This document shows positions 18,362 to 26,288 of a stretch of DNA of 64,000 nucleotides, piece after piece (position 1 is the first letter of the stretch; each line of letters opens with the position of its first letter). Position numbers and translations under genes: made by a program. The stretch is from Laburnicola sp. R22_1 (taxonomy: Eukaryota > Ascomycota > Dothideomycetes > Pleosporales > Didymosphaeriaceae), in contig JACONQ010000002.1 of assembly GCA_014281115.1 (NCBI GenBank), positions 4,340,001 to 4,404,000 on the forward strand, read 5' to 3'. The notes beneath the pieces are model-generated. The model was not told where the DNA came from, ran no database searches, and saw nothing but the letters and a program-made list of their open reading frames with translations.

Positions 18362-21050
18362 TTAGGACGTGCTAACGAACCATACCCTTCCTAATCCAAC
18401 CCCAACGCTAATTGTATTGTCCAACACTGCTGAGCATGACGGCCGATATTCTGAGGGCAACCATATGAACATCTTTGAGTTATATGTAATCCAAACTCTA
18501 TCCGAACTTAAAGCTATGCCTTTGTATTGAGGTTGTTGGACTTCTGCATTATTCAGGGGTACAACTGAATCTGATGGATTTCTAAGACTGATGGTGCCAA
18601 TCTCAGTGTCAAGGCACGAATCGGTATAATCGAAAGAGATGCGGGAGAGTGTCCAGCCAACATTGAGCGTCTGAAGGCAGGCGCCGCTGCTCGGATCCCA
18701 GATCTTGACCGTCTTGTCGTACGACGCCGACGCGAGCCGTGCGGAGTCGTGGGAGAAGGCTACGGAGCTGACCGAATCGCTATGCCCCTCGAGCGTCGAC
18801 AGGCACGCGCCGCTGCTCGGATCCCAGATCTTGACCGTCTTGTCGTACGACGCCGACGCGAGCCGTGCGGAGTCGTGGGAGAAGGCTACGGAGCTGACCG
18901 AATCGCTATGCCCCTCGAGCGTCGACAGGCACGCGCCGCTGCTCGGATCCCAGATCTTGACCGTCTTGTCGTACGACGCCGACGCGAGCCGTGCGGAGTC
19001 GTGGGAGAAGGCTACGGAGCTGACCGAATCGCTATGCCCCTCGAGCATCGACAGGCACGCACTCCATTGATCCCCTGTAACGTTACTTGGCTTTATCGTA
19101 ATCCACTGTGGCTCTTCTTCTTTAAAATAGCCCCTCACTAGGCTGCTGGCTGGACTAAACAGAAGTGCCGATGCGTATGCCTGCAAGGGACTGTTTTCTA
19201 TTGCCCCCTTATGCGCCATAATAAATCGATGCGCATCTTGAACAAGCTTGTTTAACATAGCTGCATCTGCTCTTCCCTAAATTGTATTAGCATGCATAAT
19301 ATAAAAATAGTCGTCCAGGGTAGAGCATTACGTCCACTAACGCCTTCAATTTTGCTATTGAGACTACCCCATCTGGTAGGCTTTTGCACAGGCTAAGAGC
19401 CTCAAGCCAGTAAAGGAATTTCTCCCTTAAGAATTTGTGGATGGCGCCACTGTCTTGCAGGTCCACTAAGGAAGTCGCGGAGGAGGCAAGACTCCAATCG
19501 CCAAGGTGGTCAATCCAGTAGATGCACGAGTAACACAGAGTCGCTAAGGGATCTGGGTCTGGCGGTTCTACTAGCTCAGCAGGATACCCTAGTTCATGGA
19601 GGCTGTACATGTCTCGCCGAAGTGTCGACATGATCTGGAGGGATTTTGAGAAGATTGAATAGTGAACACCCTCCATTCCATAGGGAAAGATTTTGGAGCT
19701 CGCTTCCTGAGATAGAAATTCCTTTGCTGATTGGTGGACGAAGAAGACAGTGTGTTCGCGAAGCGTCAGAAAAGAGCCACAAAGCCCTATAACCTCAGAC
19801 AAAGCCTCGTAATCCCCGGAAACACCGTTGGGCAAGTCGACGAAAGACACGAGCTCGTCTAACGTGACTGGCCGGTAGACAGTGGAGACGACAGCTAGTA
19901 TACGTTCGCAAAGGTTGGCATCTTCTGAATCGTGGATCTGGTCCATCATCCGCCTGTACAGGGCGTCGAGTCCGGGCGGAAATGCCGTTAGCTTTTTCTG
20001 AACCTTCCATTCCGATACATAGGTGAGTTCTTGACACACTAATGCTACCCAGAGGAAGGTGCCTTTTGCGTTCAACAACAAGTAGTGCTTGACAGCGTCC
20101 CGCGTCTTATCGTCGTATTTGTTTCGCTTCGCTAACCAGTTTACTTTGAACTGAATGTATGCCCCAACAGCTGCAGAGACGGAGTCTTCGTGCAGCTCAA
20201 GACACACCCTTACTTTTTGCATTGCAGGGTCGAGCTCCTTTTCAATCACCGGCCAGTTGCGGCTAGAGACGATCCACTTGACACGAGAAGACACGCATGA
20301 CTTCTGGGCGACGAAATCCAGTAATTTAGGTAAATCCGTAACGCACTCGTCGAGCGCATCAACAATGAGGAACGTACTGTTCAAGCTTGGATCTTGCAGA
20401 ATGCTTGTAAAGATCTTAGACAAGGCAACCCAGGCGTTCGCATTCTCAAAGAGTGCTTTGCCGGCGTGATCGTGCTCTTTCTGAATATGCAAGACGAGTG
20501 ATAGCTGCTGCTTAACAAGCAAGTATAGCAGACCTCGCAGCACCGCAGTGGCGCTGTTAATCCGCGAGTCCGTAGCTTGGCAAAAGAAGTAGGACAGGAG
20601 GTCTGTCTTCGCGATCGACTTCTTTAACTCTTCGATGATGCCGCAAAGCAGCATTGTCTTGCCCTTCCCAGGATCGCCCTTGATCCAGAGCAGTCGGCTG
20701 TTCTCGTCGTCACGCCATTGTTGGAAGTCTGCGTTCTTAAGGATCCAGTGGTAAGAGTCCTCTAACAGCCCTCCCTTAGTGTCTTTAATGCGCCTCTTGT
20801 CATTACAAGGATTAGTAAGATGTAGGTCTTGTATGCATTTCTTCTGCTTGTCGATTTCTTCTCTAAGTCTCCTAAACCGTTTGCGCATGAGGCTGTACAT
20901 TATGCAGCCGATTTGAAAGATGTCGGTGCGTGCGGGCGTGTTGGGGAAGGGTCCATATTGTTCTAGAGGGCGGAGACGGAAAAGTCAGCGCGTCGTGCTA
21001 TTTCACGTAAGGCGCAGAGGAGAAACAAAGGATTGAACCTACCAGGTGCA
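18362..21050 (-). CDS. NACHT-WD40 part of a kinase-NACHT-WD40 (NLR-type) gene
   Basis: The exons on the minus strand are the short end of the kinase exon (21050..21043), 20962..19332 and 19276..18362. They are joined by an 80-nt intron (GTAGGT..CTCTAG) and a 55-nt intron (GTAATG..TTTAG), both in frame. The 20962 exon first encodes the C-lobe start of a protein kinase (EQYGPFPNTP, TDIFQIGCIMYSLMRK). It then encodes KQKKCIQDL and LEDSYHWIL, typical lead-in of fungal STAND proteins. NACHT follows with Walker A GDPGKGKTML and Walker B LIVDALDEC. After the helical region come exactly three WD40 repeats of 42 aa that are identical at DNA level, then a C-terminal tail. HET-D/HET-E-type proteins with this NACHT-WD layout act in non-self recognition. 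Taken alone from ATG 20900 this would be an N-terminally truncated NLR. The upstream part lies beyond a transposon, at 23186-25174. Confidence 0.82.
18681..19058 (-). repeat. three identical 126-bp WD40-encoding repeats
   Basis: Units start at 18681, 18807 and 18933, exactly 126 bp apart, and I see no base difference over the shared core. Only the edge of the last unit differs (GAGCATCGAC for GAGCGTCGAC). Each encodes one 42-aa WD40 repeat containing SVAFSHDSARLASAS and KTVKIWDPSSG. Such perfect identity points to recent unequal exchange or conversion. Confidence 0.92.
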
Positions 21051-23185
21051 TACCGAGTCCGTGCACTCAATGCACGCCGTCAGTCAATGCACGCGCATCA
21101 CCAAAACGGGCTACACAAACTTGAAGCTGTAGAGCCACACAACATAGCTATTATCACAAAATAACTTGGTGGAGTACTCTATAGCCCTATGCGATAAACT
21201 GTCTCACCAATACTTTCTTGGCCGAAGGATTTTGCGGCCGCGAGTGTTGGTTTGGTGTGGAGGTGTTGGGGTACGCGCTGTGCGCGAGGCACCACCTACA
21301 TCATCCCTAGCACTACGTTTCTGCTTCTTTCTTGGTGCTGCTTTCTGTGACGCCTTGCGCTTGCTTATAGAGGGCTTTTGCACAGCTTTTTGAGAGTCGC
21401 GAGCTTGCTTTTGGCGCTCTCTCTCTGCCTTGCGCTCAGCGACTTCCTTAGCCTTCACAGTAGCTAACCGGTCACGCTCTTCCTTCTCCTTCTTCCGCTT
21501 CTCACGCTTCTCCTGCGCAATCTTTTCGTTGTATAGCTTATTAGCCTTAGCAAGCTCCTTCATGTTGGCTTTTTCCTTCTCCTCTGCCTCTCTCTCCTCC
21601 CTTGCAAGCCTCATCCGGGTCTTGGCCTCCCTGAATGACCGAGGAGTCCACATCATAGAAGGCCCCCAGTACTCATAGTGTTGCAGCAGGTCTAGAGACT
21701 TGCCCTTCGTCTCTCTTCTTTTCTTAATAGTAAGAGCGTCGAGCAGGCCCTCATTTTCGCTCTGCAAAAGGGTGTTTTGGATAGCCATGTGGTGGAGCGA
21801 TTGCCGGATGATAGATGCGTCCTTCTCTGAGGCACTACTTAACGCACGTTTTACGACTGTGTTCAACTTTTGCCAGGCCTCACCGCCATATGTGGGAGCT
21901 TCTTCTGACGCGTTGCTGGAGGTGTCCGAGTCGTTGGTGGTAAAGCGATCGAGTATAACGTTGGGGTTGAAGGGATGTACACCTGTTGCCTGAAAGGAGC
22001 TAAAGATGTTCTTTGTAGTAAAGCTGCTTATCCAGGCATCCCAAAACAAGCTAAAGAAGTCGGCCTTAGTTACAGGCACTAAGCCCTGATGCTTGTGAAG
22101 GCGTGTTGCCAGCTTCTTTGAGTATGCTGTGCTAAGAGGCTTGAACATTACTACATCGAGTGGCTGCAGCGTGTGGGTGCTGTGAGGTGGATAGATACCT
22201 AATAGTATCTTTTGCCTGTGGCAGTACTCTAGAAACTCTTCTGTTAGGTGGCTGCTATGGCTATCCACAAGCAATAGGCGGTACTTTCTTTGAGCTTTAG
22301 CTGCTGTGAAGCGCTTAAACACCTGCTGGAGCCACGCAAGCCCAAGCCCATTATTTGACCAGCTGCTGCCTGATACTCCGAAGAAGGCCATATGTTCTCC
22401 CACCTTTACATCCTCCACCCAGGTGTCTTGTATGTTCTTAGAGTCAGCCGCATATATAAGAGCTGGCGGCAACGCTGTACTATCCGCGCAAACGCACGCC
22501 AACAAGCTTATCCACTCGCGATTGCCATCCTGCAGCATCTGCTTAAACTGCTTCTTCTTAAATAGCCTCTTGCTGAAGATCCTCTTCTGTCTGCCAACGG
22601 CTCCAATTATAAAGCCTTTCTCATCTATATTGTATGTATGCTTAGGCGCTACTTTGTAGAAGTCGATTTTGCTGCCTAGTTGTTCGAAGTACACCTTGTA
22701 CTTATCACCAGAGTTGGCAGCGTGGCGTTGCCGATCTATTGAAGTGCTCCATTGGGATGTAAGCTCATCCTGGTGTCGGTGGAGGAAGCGAGTAACCCAG
22801 CTCTCGGAGACAGGGTGTCCAGCGATATCAGACGCGTAATTCTGCACCATCTCTCTTGTAGGAGGTAGCTTTCGCTCTGTCAACCCCTCTATATACTTTA
22901 CAAGCTCTGCCTCCTGTTCTGGTTGAAGATTGCGACGTGCTAAACCTGCCTCCGTACGCGACCCGCTGACACCTCGGTGCTTGCGCGACAACGTCGAGCG
23001 AGCAACACTATGCTTTTTGGCTATTTCTGTGTAGGAGAAATTTTCGCTAGGGTTAAGAGCATCCAGCTCTGCAAGGGCTTCTTCTATAGTCATGGTGGCG
23101 TTGAGTTGTGGGGGGTGCGAAGTTGGGACGAAATCGCGATCGCGTGCATTGACTGACGGCGTGCATTGAGTGCACGGACTCGGTA
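21051..23185 (-). mobile_element. intact pogo/Fot1-type DNA transposon with TA target duplication
   Basis: Terminal inverted repeats of 43 bp are perfect: 21053-21095 and 23141-23183, both reading inward CCGAGTCCGTGCACTCAATG. They are flanked by TA at 21051-21052 and 23184-23185. The element is about 2.13 kb and holds one long transposase ORF on the minus strand without stops. The repeats contain internal near-palindromes (GTGCACTCAATGCAC and GTCAGTCAATGCAC). Intact repeats, ORF and duplication suggest a young insertion. It sits inside the kinase coding region of the surrounding minus-strand gene. Confidence 0.93.
21204..23093 (-). CDS. pogo/Fot1-family transposase
   Basis: This 629-aa single-exon transposase cuts and pastes the element at TA sites. 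It begins with a psq-type helix-turn-helix (SYTEIAKKHSVARSTLSRKH), followed by a CENP-B-type second DNA-binding region (EQEAELVKYIEGL, VSESWVTRFLHRH). The DDE_1 catalytic core shows the three acidic positions in YNIDEKGF, LLLVDSHSSHL and QPLDVVMFKPL. The last 150 residues are a Lys/Arg/Glu-rich coiled-coil-like tail (AEEKEKANMKE, KREKRKKEKEE). No stop or frameshift is present, so it could be functional. Confidence 0.93.
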   Translation of the reverse strand: MTIEEALAELDALNPSENFSYTEIAKKHSVARSTLSRKHRGVSGSRTEAGLARRNLQPEQEAELVKYIEGLTERKLPPTREMVQNYASDIAGHPVSESWVTRFLHRHQDELTSQWSTSIDRQRHAANSGDKYKVYFEQLGSKIDFYKVAPKHTYNIDEKGFIIGAVGRQKRIFSKRLFKKKQFKQMLQDGNREWISLLACVCADSTALPPALIYAADSKNIQDTWVEDVKVGEHMAFFGVSGSSWSNNGLGLAWLQQVFKRFTAAKAQRKYRLLLVDSHSSHLTEEFLEYCHRQKILLGIYPPHSTHTLQPLDVVMFKPLSTAYSKKLATRLHKHQGLVPVTKADFFSLFWDAWISSFTTKNIFSSFQATGVHPFNPNVILDRFTTNDSDTSSNASEEAPTYGGEAWQKLNTVVKRALSSASEKDASIIRQSLHHMAIQNTLLQSENEGLLDALTIKKRRETKGKSLDLLQHYEYWGPSMMWTPRSFREAKTRMRLAREEREAEEKEKANMKELAKANKLYNEKIAQEKREKRKKEKEERDRLATVKAKEVAERKAERERQKQARDSQKAVQKPSISKRKASQKAAPRKKQKRSARDDVGGASRTARTPTPPHQTNTRGRKILRPRKYW

Positions 23186-25174
23186 ATATCCCGGTGTGCC
23201 GGCTTTTCCCGTGATAAAGTCGCAGCTGAGTCGGTAAAAGTACTCGAGGTCTGACAGTAGAGCGAGGGGGTACGCTCCCTCACCCTCTGTAAGGAGAATA
23301 TTGGATGTTTTGATATCTTTGTCGCGTCAGCGTATGCATTCAACGGCAAAAGTATTGTTAATTAAGCTATGATCAAGAAGACTTCGCGCACTCTCGGTAC
23401 ACGGTGTTAATTAAGCAACAAGTAGTAATGGCTCTGAAATATGATGAGACTCCGACATACCGTGAAGCACAAATCCCGTCTGCCCAGTGTGGTTCACATA
23501 ATCCTCCTGTCCACGCCATCTGCTTTGAAACACTCCCGGCCCATGGTGCAGGCACCAGCAAGCATAGGCCACGCGCTCAAATACAGACCATAGGAAGATC
23601 TCCGGGAGATGCGGGCGGCCCATATATCCGTGGTGAATCGTTTCAATCAATTTGGTCAACGAACCGCCGGTCTCATATCGAAAGTCTGTCGATTGAGTCA
23701 GCTTGCTTTCTGGATGTGCAGAAAGACGCGTCAAGTTGAAGTCCCAATTCCCAAAAATAGAGAGCCGTGTAAGAAGAGGTTTCTACTCACAGATATAATA
23801 TGGAGCTGCAGCGCTGTGGTGATACGAGAAATGTCTGATCTGTGTGAAATATTGAGCAAACGGTGCCTGCTCCCACGTCTTTACAAGCAGATTCATGACC
23901 ATCTCTCTCGGCTCAATGTCTTTTCCCCAGTCGTCCACCTTCTCCTCGTTGGGCCCTCTTTTAACAGGCTTGACGACCACGCGCTATCTCCCAGTCAGCA
24001 AGCCATAATCTTTAAATACATCTCGTGGGCAACTCACGTCAATCAACGTCCCGTTCTCATCTGTCTGTGTGAACAATAAGACTACGCTTTTTGACTGTTG
24101 TATTTCGTCAGTGAAACTCAGGGTAGAGAACGAGAATTCGTAACATCTTTTGATGTTGTGAACACGGAAAAACTGATTTCAAACTGTACTCACATGATCA
24201 AATCCAGCCCTAACACATTCCCACCGTCCTTCGGGCTGATTCAGCCTACGCTTCAATTGTCCAAGCTCTGCTCTCACATGCGAAACCATGACCAAGCGAG
24301 ACGGATGCAACCGATGCCAACTGTCCTCCCCAACGTCGTACAAATATTCATGCACGTCTTCGTCGTCGCCGAATAGCTCGAACCGTGAATCTGGGCCTGA
24401 TAGAAACACCTCCGTGGTCGGCGGAGGGTCGATATCGTGCCATCTCGACGTGTGCTCCATCTCAAAATCGATTTCCGTGAACATGAAGCGAGTGAAGTCG
24501 TGGTCGGCTTTGGCTGCCACGCGGCGTATCTGGGGCATAAGTGGTGCATGCCGGTTGTTTCGCCTTGTCTGGTCCCAGAAAAGATGGTCGCTTATTGTTG
24601 CCCAGTGATGCAGTATGCCGGCAGGTTGGAAACAGGGCGTGATGTCGAACTTTCCTGTTATGAGACCCGTGTAGTATCTGCAGGCCTCTCTCGTTGTTCG
24701 GGGGGCCAGCGTGAACGGTTCCTCCTCCCTGCTGTCCTTGATGCACACGAGTCCACCACCCCTATCTTTGAGCTGCACCTGCAACGTGAAGTCATCGCCT
24801 TTTTCGACATAGTCCTCTGGGGGATACTCCACTCGTTCAAACCAGCCGTCATCTCTTTGATTGAGATAGATTAGAACTTCAGGCATGATTTTGTGGACAT
24901 AAACGAGTCTGACTCTGCGACCGTTAACGCCGTCAGTAGGGCTTCCTATCTTTCGGTAAGAAATTGTTACTAGGTGACTAAGCTTGGTGGCTTTCTCGAT
25001 CACCCCTTTGGTGAAACGTCCGTTGATGTAGTAGGTTGCAAGTGCCCCGTAGTCGATGTTATTATCGACTACCCTGGGCTCGCAGGTACCATTTTGCCAG
25101 GGACTTTCGTGAGGAGGGTCACGTAGGCCTTTCCCCTCCCATTGGAATGGAGGTATGCCCGCCGCTGTAGCCAT
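23186..25174 (-). CDS. N-terminal and protein-kinase part of a kinase-NACHT-WD40 gene, cut by transposon
   Basis: The minus-strand exons I read are 25174..24194, 24064..24038, 23983..about 23791, about 23709..23461 and about 23316..23184. The first 300 residues match no fold I recognise. Then come kinase elements in order: RWECVRAGFDH and DRVVVKPVKRG (glycine-loop/beta-3 Lys region), FRYETGGSLTKLI (hinge), PEIFLWSVFERV (alpha-E side), DIKTSNILL (catalytic loop), LLSDLEYFY (in place of DFG) and GKAGTPGY (activation segment). The gene then hits the transposon. The junctions near 23791/23709 and 23461/23316 are uncertain. With the most obvious donor and acceptor at the first of these, a TAA forms, so either an alternative site is used or the gene carries a lesion. 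The second intron contains a 38-bp insertion. A fold-only reading would stop at TAA 23411. Confidence 0.6.
23357..23416 (+). repeat. 38-bp insertion flanked by 11-bp direct repeat, inside an intron
   Basis: GTTAATTAAGC occurs at 23357-23367 and again at 23406-23416. Between them lies a 38-bp piece containing GATCAAGAAGACTTCGCGCA. Nearly the same piece occurs in reverse orientation at about 34972-35009. The duplication looks like a target-site duplication from insertion into the AT-rich part of a kinase-gene intron. Confidence 0.7.
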
Positions 25175-26288
25175 AGCTGGGAATGACTCAGTGCGTCGTT
25201 GAATACGTCGTCTTCAGCAAACCGGTATTGAGAGACTTCCCCACTTGTCCGCGAGGTATCCGTTTCGCAAAGGGCGTAGCGCAATATTCGTTTGGGAGAT
25301 GTGGATCAAGATGGGCGTCGTGCGAATCCCACTTTCTCGTTCTTTCCTTCCAAGGGTGAACACAACCAAAATAAGAATGTCCGATCAGACACAACGCGAA
25401 ACACGCCACCTGTTTGGCGAAGAAAGTGACAAATATGCGTCGCGACGCAGGCTTCCCACGCGTTGCCTTCCTCCACCAAATCCCTTAAGCGAGCTTTGCC
25501 ATTCTTTGTCCACGCCGCAAACGGACTTGGACAGCAGGCACACAAACGATTCGACTCTCCACCAACAGCCGCACAATTGACAAAGCGTACAGGCAGCAAG
25601 CAGTAACGGAGAAATCGGTCCCTCCTGCACCGGTTCGCAATGGTGGAGCACCCACCAACCAAAAAATAGGAATCATCCCATCCCTCACACGCTCATAACT
25701 GCCAGCAGCAGCCAAACACCATACACCATCCATCCTCTTAGCACTCAACCAGAGGATCGAATAAATTACTCTCTTCAACCCCCGACCACAAAAACGTGCC
25801 CCATTCCTCACGCGCAAACAGGACAACACCAGCCAATCCAGCTCATCCAGCCCGCATATGAGTTTGTTCACGCAAACCCAACCAAGCGCCACCTCGATGC
25901 GTACTACACAATTCCATACACGTTTTAGACCTCCTTTTAGTGTGTATTCCTCGTTAGCAAGACTCGCATTCGGATTCAGATTCGGCGAGGAGGTGACGAA
26001 GAGATGATGATGGATACGGGATGCAAGGATGTATGCATATACCGCCGAACGAACGTTTTATAGAATATATCTTCCCAAGTTATACACTTTGATGCAGTAT
26101 CCATCGTGAAACCCGCTCGCTATACACGCCCTAACCCACAGACGCCAAGCAATGCAATGCAATCCCTTCCAGACGAGAGGGTACCTAAGTATACTACAAA
26201 GAACCACGCACCATCACGCCGACAACCCCCATCCCCCTAACCCCAGCCCGAACCAGCCCAAGCGTCAAACAAACGCATCCAGCATCTC
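25175..26288. other. 1.1-kb intergenic region
   Basis: This lies between the start of the kinase gene and the 3' end of RAD50. Several overlapping minus-strand ORFs (25306-25892) have no motif support. Confidence 0.4.

Noticed and set aside
18681..19058. CRISPR-like array
   Set aside because: The regular repeats are WD40 coding units without spacers, and the organism is eukaryotic.
18705..19141. Repetitive plus-strand frames of 121-130 codons
   Set aside because: They are antisense shadows of the three identical WD40 repeats.
20900..20900. Met at 20900 as the true start of a stand-alone NACHT-WD protein
   Set aside because: The frame is open and kinase-like upstream to a consensus acceptor at 20963, so this Met is internal in the ancestral gene. 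It may still serve as a start now that the transposon is present.
25306..25892. Overlapping minus-strand frames of 88-135 codons
   Set aside because: No conserved motif. They lie in the upstream region of the kinase gene and overlap one another in different frames.
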